From an uncultured Schlesneria sp. (GTDB lineage Bacteria > Planctomycetota > Planctomycetia > Planctomycetales > Planctomycetaceae), in assembly GCA_903904835.1 (NCBI GenBank), contig CAIVEI010000156.1:1-44130 (forward strand): DNA of 44,130 nucleotides, in the 5' to 3' direction. This document shows positions 26,546 to 34,741 of this stretch, piece by piece (position 1 is the first letter of the stretch; each line of letters opens with the position of its first letter). The notes beneath the pieces were generated by a model. It did no database searches, had not been told where the DNA came from, and worked only from the letters and a program-made list of their open reading frames with translations. Position numbers and translations under genes: made by a program.

Positions 26546-26708
26546 TGCGCGTCGCACAACGGGTTTAGAATAGGATTACCGTTCTCGCGTTGATCCGGAG
26601 TTCGAAGCGGACGGCACAGCCGTTTGATGCACGTCGCACTACGGGTTTAGAATGCGATGACCGTTCGCGCGCTTTTGATCGGGATTGCGAAGCGGCTGAT
26701 GTCGCTAT
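26544..26708. repeat. Two-unit tandem repeat between convergent genes
   Basis: Two imperfect direct copies of about 82-85 bases, 26544-26625 and 26626-26708. Both contain GATGC-CGTCGCAC-ACGGG, then TTTAGAAT, then a GAAGCGG block. A third partial start (GCTGATG-TCGC) is visible at the end, running into the terminal codons of the minus-strand gene. The first copy begins on the stop codon of the WD40 gene. Confidence 0.75.
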
Positions 26709-28646
26709 CTACAGGCGAAGCAATTTGCGCAACTCGGGAATGCGTGGGATCAGCTCCTCTTCTGTGACGATCCCGTCCTGATTTGCGTCGATTTTATCAA
26801 AGATGGGCCTTTGGGTAGGATCAACTTCGTCTCGTGTTACCTGACGGTCTTTGTTCTTGTCGAACATACTAAAGATTTTTTTAGCAAGTTCCTGGTCAGC
26901 CACATTTTCCGAACCCTTAGGGATCGCGATATCGAAGTAACCGAGATGCATTTCATCCCAGGATTGATCACCCCATCTTACTGTCTTCGATGGGTCGGGA
27001 TTTGCGAGATTATTTGGTGAATTGTCATAAGTGGAATATGTTTTCAGCTTCGATCCCCGAGGGATGATTCTCGGTTCAGCCAGACGATAGGCTGTTTGCC
27101 AGTTGAAATCGTAATGCGGCACATCGAGCAATGTTTCTTGCGTTCCGTCAGGCAGCGTCAATTCGTAGCGGAACGATTTGCCTCGCAAGTGCATATGAGG
27201 TGACATTGAGAGCAATATCAGATCGGCGGGAGCCGTCACAACCTGGGATTGGAAGGGCTGATTGTCTAATTGAGGCTCAATCTTGAATCGCCTGTTAATG
27301 GTCGTGGCGGTTTGAACTTCGTGCGTGACTTCAGCGGGATCGGCGAAAACCAGGCCGATCCGGGTTCGATCCTCGCAAGCGACTCCGTTTGGCGTGTAAT
27401 GCATTTGGAAGACAAATTTCGCTCCCGCAGGAATTTTCTTGGCCATCCCTTTCGGAAATGGCGTAATACGCAGACCTGGAACGAATGCCGTGACCATCTG
27501 CCGTTCGGAATCCTGAACTTTTCCGTCGGTCGTCATGAACACGATCACGTGATGCACAACTTCGCGATTGCCAGGAATCACTTCAGCTGAGGTCAACCAT
27601 TTGTCTTCCGTCAAACGGGAATCGGCAGTGAAATATTGATAACGAACCGTTCCTTCGGCGGGCACTTTGTACGGTGTGTCGGACATCCAGACGATATGGT
27701 CAGGTTGACGAGGTAACTGCCAGCCTTCCGTATAGGTTTTCGGTGGCGGCAAATCGGCAGAATTTCCTTCCGGTGCACCGGCGGCAACCCATTGCTCCAG
27801 CAGGTTCAGGTCTTCTGCCGACAATCGTCGCTCGTTGACGAAATGACCGAATTCCGGTGAGGCATGCCACGGCGGCATTTGATGCGACTGAGTCACTTCC
27901 ACGATCATGTCTGCCCAGCCAGCGACTTCCTGGTATTCAGTCAGGCTGAACGGAGCAATCTCGCCGGGACGATGACATTCGACACAATTCTTTTGCAGAA
28001 TCCGAGCAATCTGGTTCGAATACGTGACGGTGGCATCCTGTTTCGTCGGACGTGAACGACCAATCAAACAGCCGATCGCAGTTGTTTCAGGAACGCTGAC
28101 CGGATTTCCTGCCAGCAATTCGTCGATGGCTCCCTTCAGATCTTCACGGGTCGGTGCTGGACGTGTCCGACCACCCACAGCGAATTGATCATCAACACGG
28201 CCTCGATACCGCACCACACGCTGAGAATCGAGCAGAAAGACTTCGGGTGTCCGAACTGCCTGCAAGTTCTCGACGACTTCCTGATTCAGATCTTTGAGGA
28301 TCGGCAATGACAACGAGTTCGTCCTGGCGAACGCGGCAATCTCAGCCAGCGAATCCTGACGATTTGCATCCAGTCCGAGGAACGTAACGCCACGATCAGC
28401 GTAAGCATCAGCAAGTTTCTGCAGCTTCACCGCGTATTGCTTGGCCAAAGGACATTCGGTTCCTAACACGGCGATCACGACGAGCTTGCTCGCTTTGTAC
28501 TCGTCCAGTGTGTGTGTTTTCCCGCGAAAATCTTTCAGCGAAAAATCAGACAGGGTTTGACCCAGTCGCTTTGGAACGCTCTCGGCAGCCGGGGCAGTGG
28601 CAACAACCCCAGTTATCAACAATGCAAAAAGTCCAAATCGTCGCAT
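26709..28646 (-). CDS. Redoxin-cytochrome c-monooxygenase-like-EF-hand fusion protein, exported
   Basis: A 645-residue multidomain protein with a signal peptide at about 1-21. Residues 25-180 are a thioredoxin/AhpC-TSA-like domain with GTECPLAKQY (Cys65), lacking the second Cys of a CxxC. Residues 205-300 resemble a c-type cytochrome: CVECHRPGEIAPF (221-233) and a downstream QMPPWH that may supply the axial Met. Residues about 330-585 match the copper type II, ascorbate-dependent monooxygenase-like fold, with HHVIVFM, FQMHYTPNG and SPHMHLRGKSF giving the His/Met ligand pattern. Two EF-hand loops end the protein (DKNKDRQVTRDE and DANQDGIVTEEE), which should bind calcium. GGAAGAA lies just before the ATG. 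It probably acts in the periplasm in electron transfer or oxidation; the substrate is unknown. Confidence 0.9.
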   Translation of the reverse strand: MRRFGLFALLITGVVATAPAAESVPKRLGQTLSDFSLKDFRGKTHTLDEYKASKLVVIAVLGTECPLAKQYAVKLQKLADAYADRGVTFLGLDANRQDSLAEIAAFARTNSLSLPILKDLNQEVVENLQAVRTPEVFLLDSQRVVRYRGRVDDQFAVGGRTRPAPTREDLKGAIDELLAGNPVSVPETTAIGCLIGRSRPTKQDATVTYSNQIARILQKNCVECHRPGEIAPFSLTEYQEVAGWADMIVEVTQSHQMPPWHASPEFGHFVNERRLSAEDLNLLEQWVAAGAPEGNSADLPPPKTYTEGWQLPRQPDHIVWMSDTPYKVPAEGTVRYQYFTADSRLTEDKWLTSAEVIPGNREVVHHVIVFMTTDGKVQDSERQMVTAFVPGLRITPFPKGMAKKIPAGAKFVFQMHYTPNGVACEDRTRIGLVFADPAEVTHEVQTATTINRRFKIEPQLDNQPFQSQVVTAPADLILLSMSPHMHLRGKSFRYELTLPDGTQETLLDVPHYDFNWQTAYRLAEPRIIPRGSKLKTYSTYDNSPNNLANPDPSKTVRWGDQSWDEMHLGYFDIAIPKGSENVADQELAKKIFSMFDKNKDRQVTRDEVDPTQRPIFDKIDANQDGIVTEEELIPRIPELRKLLRL

Positions 28647-28922
28647 GAATTCTTCCCGTTATCGCTGTTCGTCTTCAAACGAAGCCTGTCGCCAAACTCG
28701 CATCATGTATCGGCGATGAATTTACCTATTGTAGTCACTTTCGGTTTCAGTCATGGCCCATTCCTTTGCTGATTAACCATTTTTTCATCGTTCCGAAGAA
28801 TTTCCCTGATTTTGCACAAGATTTTCCTTTGAGCAGCGAATTAAAGAGCAATACGACGTCAATCTTGATCGCGTGACGTTCGTGAGTGAAATCTTTTTTG
28901 CTTTCAAAACAGGGGATTGACG

Positions 28923-29726
28923 ATGTTTAAGAAAAGTTTGATGGGTTTGAGTTTGGCAGTACTCGTTGGCACTTTCGTCTTTGGACGTGAAGCGGTCAGC
29001 TATCTGCGAGCTGGTTGCCAGAACGTGCGAAACGCGGTCAAAGCCGAAGTTCCGATCGAATTCGAAATGGAACGTGCGCGAACACTGATTGAACAACTGG
29101 TTCCCGATATCCGGCAATGCATGCATGTTGTCGCCGAGCAGCAAGTTGACATCGAACACCTTCAAACAACGCTCGCCCAGAAAGAATCGGACATTTCGAA
29201 GCAGAAGGACGCGATCCTGGCCCTGCGAAACGATCTGGGGACCGGCAAAACTGCCTACGTGTACGCACGTCATTCGTATACTTCATCCGACGTAAAGCGA
29301 GACCTCGCCACGCGATTCGAGCGGTTCAAAGCGGCGGAAGAAATGCTCGCGGCTGACCGTAAGATCCTTGCTGCTCGCGAAATGACGCTCGTTGCCAATC
29401 GCGATAAACTCGAAAACATGATGCAGTCCAAGAAGGATCTGGAAGTGAAGCTGGAACAGCTTCAGGCCCGCGTCCATACCGTCAAGGCGGCGGAAACCGT
29501 CAGTCAGCTTGCGATTGATGATTCGAACCTCAGCCATGCTCGTAAACTGATCATCGAATTGAATAAGCAACTGGACGTCAAGCAGAAGATGCTCGATGTC
29601 GAAGGGAAATTTGTTGGCCTGATCCCGGTTGAATCAGTGGCTCCTTCGGTACCAGTCGATCTCGATAAGCAGATTGACGCTTACTTCAGCCAATCGACAC
29701 CAGAAGATGCTGTCGCAGTGAAGTAA
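28923..29726 (+). CDS. Membrane-anchored coiled-coil protein
   Basis: A 267-residue protein. TTG at 28917 is in frame, but AGGGG seven bases before the ATG at 28923 fixes the start. One hydrophobic segment (about 3-21) is either an anchor or an uncleaved signal. From about residue 40 to 225 it is almost entirely helical with heptad-like hydrophobics (FEMERARTLIEQLVPDIR, LQTTLAQKESDISKQKDAIL, LEVKLEQLQARVHTVKAAE). A non-helical break at TGKTAYVYARHSYTSSDV (about 106-123) suggests a hairpin of two coils. I do not recognise a named family; the layout recalls PspA- or LemA-like stress or envelope proteins only in general terms. A hairpin that also contains the next gene's ribosome site lies 25 bases downstream. 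Confidence 0.8.
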   Translation: MFKKSLMGLSLAVLVGTFVFGREAVSYLRAGCQNVRNAVKAEVPIEFEMERARTLIEQLVPDIRQCMHVVAEQQVDIEHLQTTLAQKESDISKQKDAILALRNDLGTGKTAYVYARHSYTSSDVKRDLATRFERFKAAEEMLAADRKILAAREMTLVANRDKLENMMQSKKDLEVKLEQLQARVHTVKAAETVSQLAIDDSNLSHARKLIIELNKQLDVKQKMLDVEGKFVGLIPVESVAPSVPVDLDKQIDAYFSQSTPEDAVAVK

Positions 29727-29751
29727 TGGTTTTTTCGATGATCTGATTTCC

Positions 29752-29806
29752 CCTCCGCTACGTTACACTGCCAGTCGAGTTCAGATGACTTTCCCCGTAG
29801 CGGAGG
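29752..29806 (+). promoter_or_regulatory. Inverted repeat that covers a ribosome-binding site
   Basis: CCTCCGCTACG at 29752-29762 is a perfect inverted copy of CGTAGCGGAGG at 29796-29806, with 33 bases between. The right arm contains the whole GGAGG Shine-Dalgarno core of the gene that starts with GTG at 29815, so folding would hide it. It could be a translational switch for the 94-residue protein, or an attenuator or terminator for the coiled-coil gene ending at 29726; there is no T-run after it, which favours the first. Confidence 0.6.
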
Positions 29807-29814
29807 AGTGAAGC

Positions 29815-30099
29815 GTGAGTACCGACTTCGATAATAATAGCGTCCTGCACGCACAAACGATTGAAGCCCCCCGTGTTTTTGGTACGACAGTGACATTGGA
29901 GCCCAGGGATTTTCAGGCAATTCTGAAAAAACAAGACCAGCCTCTGGTCGTCATTCAGAAATGGGGCTTTTTCGTCACCGAGTATCGTTATTTAACGAGC
30001 TATAAAGGACTTGCCTTTTACACGAAATCGAGTGAAAAGCTCTCTTTGCCGCCCCAGACGGAACTGGTTCGAGCAAGTTCGATGTATCTCCCAGGATGA
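29815..30099 (+). CDS. Small uncharacterised protein upstream of the kinase
   Basis: A 94-residue soluble protein starting at GTG 29815, eight bases after GGAGG. The C-terminal half has an ordered beta-rich pattern (DQPLVVIQKWGFFVTEYRYLTSYKGLAFYTKS, here split into LVVIQKWG, EYRYLTSYKGLAFYT), then LPPQTELVRASSMYLPG. I do not recognise a named family, though I believe similar short proteins are found in other planctomycetes. It precedes the kinase gene by 52 bases and is probably in the same transcript. No catalytic motif, signal peptide or membrane segment is seen. Confidence 0.7.
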   Translation: MSTDFDNNSVLHAQTIEAPRVFGTTVTLEPRDFQAILKKQDQPLVVIQKWGFFVTEYRYLTSYKGLAFYTKSSEKLSLPPQTELVRASSMYLPG

Positions 30100-30151
30100 C
30101 GCAGACCGTCGCATCGAAAAAACCGAATCCATCTTTTGACGTAAATACTTT

Positions 30152-32110
30152 ATGCGTTTCACTTACCAGACCGGTGCACAGCCTCTTGCGGGCTACACGA
30201 TCCAGCGCGGAATTCATCGCGGCGGGTTTGGTGAGGTTTATTTCGCACATAGCGACGGTGGTAAGGAAGTCGCTCTGAAACTGTTGCATCACCAGGATCA
30301 GGATGTTGAGATTCGCGGGGTGACACAGTGTCTGAACCTGAAACATCCGAACCTGGTTAATCTGTTCGACCTGAAGACCGATCTCCATGGCGATCATTGG
30401 GTCGTGATGGAATATGTCGCCGGATCAAGCCTTGAAGATGTCCTGGCGTCGTTCCCCAACGGGTTACCACTGTTTGAAGTTCGGGATTGGCTGATTGGCC
30501 TTGTCGCCGGTGTCTCTCATCTGCATGATCGGGGAATCGTCCATCGCGATCTGAAACCCGCAAATGTCTATCGCGAGAACGGCATCGTGAAGGTGGGAGA
30601 TGTCGGGTTGTCAAAACGACTCGACAGCGATCGTCGCGGGCAGCATACGCAAAGTGTCGGTACGGTCTACTACATGGCGCCTGAAGTCGCCCGTGGTCAG
30701 TACGGTCCTGAAGTCGATGTCTATTCCCTGGGCGTAATGTTATACGAGCTGATCACTGGCAAACTGCCATTTAACGGCGAAACAACTGCCGAAATCCTGA
30801 TGAAGCACCTGACGGCTCAGCCCGATCTGATGCCGATCCCGTCTTCCCTGCGTCCCATGATCGCTCGGGCACTCGAAAAGGATCCTCGCAAACGAACTCC
30901 GACCGCCAAAGAACTCGAACGAGATTTTCTTCAGGCGACCGAAGGTTCGGCCGAGCCATTAGTCATCCCCGAATCATCCTTTCTCCCCGAACGTCCAACG
31001 GGTTCTCACAAACAATCAAAAGTTGGAGCTGATCCCTGGAACGGGGTTCCTGTCGAACGGTCGTTACCCCAGCTCGCCGCATCGAAATCACAGTCCGACA
31101 ATTCCAACATCGTGACCGCAGTGATCTTGTTGCTTTTCGGGATTTCAGGCATTGGGGGAATGTTCGGTGTCGTGATTGCCGCTTATGCATTCGTGGTGCT
31201 GATCAACTATTCCAACAAGTGGATGTCCCTCGTCAAGAATTCCTCTCCGTGGCGTTCGTTTGGGACAATGAAATCATTACCTCGTTCATTACCCGCTTAC
31301 CAGGACCCGTTTTCGATACCGACCTCTCCTCGATGGGCGGAATACGCGAATGAACCGAGGACACCCACGACCAGGCCGCAATCGAGGCCGGCATCGGCCC
31401 CGACGGGAACCCGGAGTAACACGTACGCGAACAAGCAACAGGTCGTTGTTCTGCCGTTGAGACAGCGATTGCCAGAACTCGCAAATTCATTGGCCATGGC
31501 GTCGTTAATCGCTTCCTTGTTGTCAGTGGGCATTTACTTCGCGGTGGGTTTCTCAATCGCGCTGGGACTATCTCGACCTGTTCCGATAATGCTGGCTATG
31601 GAGCATGTGGCATTGTTTGCTGCGACGTCCGTCGTCAGTACCTGGTCGCTGCTGATTGGTCATGCGGGGACGCTCGGAAAAGATTGGACCAGACGGCAGC
31701 GATGGATTGTACGACTTGCCACGGGTGCCCTGATCGGGTCATTCGCTTATGCGATGGATGAGTTTCTAATGGTCAACATCCCACCCGCATCGTATACGGT
31801 AAGATCGGTTTTTTCGTCGTTGGGTACGCATCCGTTGGTCGTTCAAGGTGGCGATCCAACATGGATGGGTTTTGCCTGGTTCTTCGCGGGATGGCTTGCC
31901 ATGAGGCCCTGGTCTCGTGATATGGACCCGATGCGCCGCGAACGCTTCAGAAGCTGGAACGTCATCGCAGCCGTCGCGACGGCCTTCATGATGTCATGGA
32001 TGTTTAAGTTCCCGCAGGTCTACGCCATGTTGTGGGCGGGAACCATTTCGACCACCGTGCAGATCGCGTCAAACTGGACACCACGACCCCCGATGATTGA
32101 GGGGAAATAA
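30152..32110 (+). CDS. Membrane Ser/Thr protein kinase (Hanks type)
   Basis: A 652-residue protein. The kinase domain covers about 14-262: glycine loop RGGFGEVY (23-30), Lys43 in VALKLL, HRDLKPAN with catalytic Asp133, DVG in place of DFG at 150-152 (the metal-binding Asp is kept), and MAPEVA at 175-180. After a Pro/Ser-rich linker come hydrophobic segments at about 320-352, 447-475, 485-505 and further ones towards the C-terminus, so the kinase domain should be cytoplasmic and tethered. A second Pro/Thr-rich linker (about 378-425) separates the first membrane segment from the rest. There is no PASTA, WD40 or TPR sensor. The next gene starts three bases after the stop, so a paired function is likely. 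Confidence 0.93.
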   Translation: MRFTYQTGAQPLAGYTIQRGIHRGGFGEVYFAHSDGGKEVALKLLHHQDQDVEIRGVTQCLNLKHPNLVNLFDLKTDLHGDHWVVMEYVAGSSLEDVLASFPNGLPLFEVRDWLIGLVAGVSHLHDRGIVHRDLKPANVYRENGIVKVGDVGLSKRLDSDRRGQHTQSVGTVYYMAPEVARGQYGPEVDVYSLGVMLYELITGKLPFNGETTAEILMKHLTAQPDLMPIPSSLRPMIARALEKDPRKRTPTAKELERDFLQATEGSAEPLVIPESSFLPERPTGSHKQSKVGADPWNGVPVERSLPQLAASKSQSDNSNIVTAVILLLFGISGIGGMFGVVIAAYAFVVLINYSNKWMSLVKNSSPWRSFGTMKSLPRSLPAYQDPFSIPTSPRWAEYANEPRTPTTRPQSRPASAPTGTRSNTYANKQQVVVLPLRQRLPELANSLAMASLIASLLSVGIYFAVGFSIALGLSRPVPIMLAMEHVALFAATSVVSTWSLLIGHAGTLGKDWTRRQRWIVRLATGALIGSFAYAMDEFLMVNIPPASYTVRSVFSSLGTHPLVVQGGDPTWMGFAWFFAGWLAMRPWSRDMDPMRRERFRSWNVIAAVATAFMMSWMFKFPQVYAMLWAGTISTTVQIASNWTPRPPMIEGK

Positions 32111-32113
32111 ACG

Positions 32114-33040
32114 ATGAACCGAATCACTGTTAATCACGTCACCTGGTCGCTCGTCCCAATCGCCTTGATCGTCGTTGTTCTGATCGCATCGGTGCTTTTC
32201 GGGCTTGCGGCGATCGTTGCGTACCGAATTGTTGCTCGTTATCGGCGAGTTCCAACGATTCCAGCGACAACGAGATTCAATGGAACGACGACGCTCCGCG
32301 AGGTTGCACGCTGTTGGGTCGCACCAACAGGCGTGATGGCGGTCTTTGTCGCATTGAGCGGTGAATTTGGCCACGAATTAGAACGTTGGTTTTTGCGCAC
32401 TCCCTTTGTCACCATACCTGCTGCCGTCGAACCGCAAGAATCACTGGTTCAAACCGAGAACCCATACCAACGATCGGAAACCGATCCAGCGCTCAATCGA
32501 CCGAGTTGGATTGATGAGGGAAACAACCAAACCGGTGATGTTAAGCGAATTGTGCTGTCGAGTGGCCTTTGGGCAACCGAAGCGGAAGCGAGTCGCGAGC
32601 TTCTGCCGCGTACTGCATCGATGGTGAGAACTGACTTTGCCGAACGACATAAAGGACCATTCGATCGACCAGGCCACCGATTCTTGAGCGACGAACGATT
32701 AGCCAACATTGCCGTGAAACGGCAATACCTGGAAAGAATCGAACAGGATCACGGCTCGATCGTGTTGCCGATGTGTCGTCTGTGGCAACAAATCGAAGTC
32801 TCGCCAGAAGTCCGCACGGAAATTTACCCCGCCTGGAAGTCTGCGGTCCTCGGGAATCGAGTCGTCATCATCGGCGCACTTCTTTCGCTGATGACTCTCA
32901 TTGCGAACGCCTCTTCGCTGTTCGCGAAACTAAATCGCGTGCCGAGTCGCAGCACAACATTCGCCGCCGCAGTCGCCGCCAGCTCCGCCACGGCATGGAT
33001 TGTTGGTGATCTACTTTTGGCGATGCGGTTGTGTCAGTAG
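32114..33040 (+). CDS. Uncharacterised membrane protein co-transcribed with the kinase
   Basis: A 308-residue protein. The ribosome site GAGGGGAAA lies at the end of the kinase gene, and the ATG follows the kinase stop by three bases. Hydrophobic segments are seen at about 12-38 and 72-88, and two near the C-terminus (about 253-273 and 280-300). Between them is a polar region of about 160 residues (90-250) with no recognised domain, probably outside or inside as one block. I do not recognise a family. Close coupling suggests that it is the target, sensor or membrane partner of the kinase. Confidence 0.75.
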   Translation: MNRITVNHVTWSLVPIALIVVVLIASVLFGLAAIVAYRIVARYRRVPTIPATTRFNGTTTLREVARCWVAPTGVMAVFVALSGEFGHELERWFLRTPFVTIPAAVEPQESLVQTENPYQRSETDPALNRPSWIDEGNNQTGDVKRIVLSSGLWATEAEASRELLPRTASMVRTDFAERHKGPFDRPGHRFLSDERLANIAVKRQYLERIEQDHGSIVLPMCRLWQQIEVSPEVRTEIYPAWKSAVLGNRVVIIGALLSLMTLIANASSLFAKLNRVPSRSTTFAAAVAASSATAWIVGDLLLAMRLCQ

Positions 33041-33061
33041 ACGGGGCTGGCGTTAGAGGAG

Positions 33062-33095
33062 GGGGTCGGGCGTTCAAATTTGAACACCCGACCCC
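33062..33095. repeat. 34-bp palindrome related to the 97-bp element
   Basis: GGGGTCGGGCGTTCAAA followed by its inverted copy, with one C/A mismatch. The 17-base arm is the outer end of the arms of the element at 21983-22079. It lies between convergent genes (stops at 33040 and 33130) and could also stop transcription in both directions. Confidence 0.85.
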
Positions 33096-33129
33096 AATTC
33101 GTAACGCCATCAATACCGTTTGACCTACC

Positions 33130-34431
33130 TCACTTATTCACACTCAACTGGCTGCTGTCCGGTCGTGTTCTCTTCAACGCTTCATTCAACTCCGCCGCAG
33201 TGATCTCATTTTCTGACCGACTGATCACAACCGTTGCGACGCCGTTTCCAATCAAGTTCGTGATCGCTCGACATTCACTCATGAATCGATCAATGCCAAT
33301 CAGAATGGCGACCGACTGAATCGGGATGGACGGAACTGCGGCCAGCGTGGCTGCCAGAGTGATGAATCCAGCTCCCGTCACGCCAGTTGCTCCCTTTGAC
33401 GAAACCATGGCAACCAGCAGCAGTCTGATCTGCTGACCCAGATCCAATGGAGTATCCGTTGCCTGAGCCAGAAACACGGCGGCCATCGTCATGTAGATAT
33501 TCGTCCCGTCGAGATTAAAGCTGTATCCCGTCGGAACAACAAAGCCGACTGTCGATTCCGCACACCCCAGTCGCTTCAGCTTTTCAAGCATTCCGGGCAA
33601 CGCCGTCTCGGACGAACTCGTTCCCAGCACCAGCAGGATTTCTTCCTTGAGATATCCAATAAACCGGAAGATTGAAAATCCCGCAGCCCAGCAGATTGCA
33701 CCGAGCACTCCAATTACGAAGACCGCTGCTGTCACGTAAAAACCGATCATCAGCGAAACCAGCGGACCAAGGGCACTGATTCCATGACTTCCGACCGTAT
33801 ACGCCATGGCTCCGAGTGCCGCCAGCGGCGCAACTTTGACGATCATGTGCATGATCCCAAAGAAGATTTTTTCGCCGATCGAAAGAGCCTCGAGAACGGG
33901 CTTCCCTGCATCTCCCATGAATGAAAGTGCAAACCCGGTGAGGATCGAGATCAACAACACCTGAAGAATGTCCCCCGAGGCAAATGCGTCGAAGTACGAC
34001 TTGGGAATGATGTTTAAAAAAAAATCAACCGATGTATGAGACTGACCGGATGCGGCGTACCCCTTTCCAATGGAAGGGTCAAGCGACAGCGGGTCGATAT
34101 GAAAACCGACACCCGGCTTCCACAGATTGACAACGATCAGCCCAATGATCAGGGCAAATGTCGAGACAACTTCGAAATAAATCAGCGTCTTGATCCCCAA
34201 CCGCCCCAGCTTTTTGCCGTCACTCATTGAGGCGATCCCGTGAACCACCGTGCAAAAGATGATCGGGGCAATGATCATTTTGACGAGTTTCACAAAACCG
34301 TCGCCGAGTGGCTTCAGTGACTTACCGAATTGAGGAAAGCAGTAACCAATCGCGATCCCCGCGACGACGGCGATCAAGACCTGTACGTACAGAACCCGAT
34401 ACCACGGCTTCCGATCGAAATGACTGGCCAA
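33130..34431 (-). CDS. dctA: C4-dicarboxylate/cation symporter (DAACS family)
   Basis: A 433-residue member of the dicarboxylate/amino acid:cation symporter family. It starts at TTG (34431), six bases after GGGAG. Family signatures are present: GFVKLVKMIIAPIIFCTVVHG, the re-entrant hairpin motif LGTSSSETALP, the substrate and ion site NLDGTNIYMTMA, and GATGVTGAGFITLA followed by DRFMSECRAITNLIGNGVAT. The last block resembles DctA more than GltP. It imports succinate, fumarate or malate, or possibly acidic amino acids, with Na+ or H+ across the cytoplasmic membrane; about eight membrane helices plus two hairpins are expected. A run of nine T in the coding strand lies within the codons for Asp-Phe-Phe-Leu (near 34016-34024). 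Divergent from gnd. Confidence 0.92.
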   Translation of the reverse strand: MASHFDRKPWYRVLYVQVLIAVVAGIAIGYCFPQFGKSLKPLGDGFVKLVKMIIAPIIFCTVVHGIASMSDGKKLGRLGIKTLIYFEVVSTFALIIGLIVVNLWKPGVGFHIDPLSLDPSIGKGYAASGQSHTSVDFFLNIIPKSYFDAFASGDILQVLLISILTGFALSFMGDAGKPVLEALSIGEKIFFGIMHMIVKVAPLAALGAMAYTVGSHGISALGPLVSLMIGFYVTAAVFVIGVLGAICWAAGFSIFRFIGYLKEEILLVLGTSSSETALPGMLEKLKRLGCAESTVGFVVPTGYSFNLDGTNIYMTMAAVFLAQATDTPLDLGQQIRLLLVAMVSSKGATGVTGAGFITLAATLAAVPSIPIQSVAILIGIDRFMSECRAITNLIGNGVATVVISRSENEITAAELNEALKRTRPDSSQLSVNK

Positions 34432-34621
34432 CGAACGCTCCCGGTGACGATTGAGGTGATTCGATCATTGAAAAACGTCGCGACTCAGGCCTTCCGCGTG
34501 CCACGATAAAGGGGATTACGTTCCCACGAAGACCATGACTTGTCCAGACCACCTGGACCTCTTCGCAACGGTGCTTCAAAAAATCCGCAACAAGTTTGAG
34601 CAACGTCTGTTCCCCATTGAT

Positions 34622-34651
34622 TTGCTCAGTTCACCCTGATCCGCGTACAAT
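34622..34651 (+). promoter_or_regulatory. Possible promoter for gnd in the 310-base divergent spacer
   Basis: In the spacer 34432-34741 between dctA and gnd, TTGCTC (34622-34627) and TACAAT (34646-34651) are 18 bases apart, a weak -35 with a good -10 box. CCCTGAT at 34634-34640 and ATCAGGG at 34650-34656 form an inverted repeat across the -10, as an operator might. A second small inverted repeat (GTCCAG-ACCAC-CTGGAC) lies at 34542-34558. Nothing else is seen in the spacer. Confidence 0.3.
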
Positions 34652-34741
34652 CAGGGCATAACTCTTGAGACGGAAATTCGTCCGTTCCGTTTGTCTGGAT
34701 CGGTTGACTCGTTTCACCCCGCGGATTTGGATTTTTGCAGA

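Noticed and set aside
34542-34558. GTCCAG-ACCAC-CTGGAC hairpin as an operator between dctA and gnd
   Set aside because: Six pairs only and no second copy; kept as a remark under the spacer rather than as a separate site.
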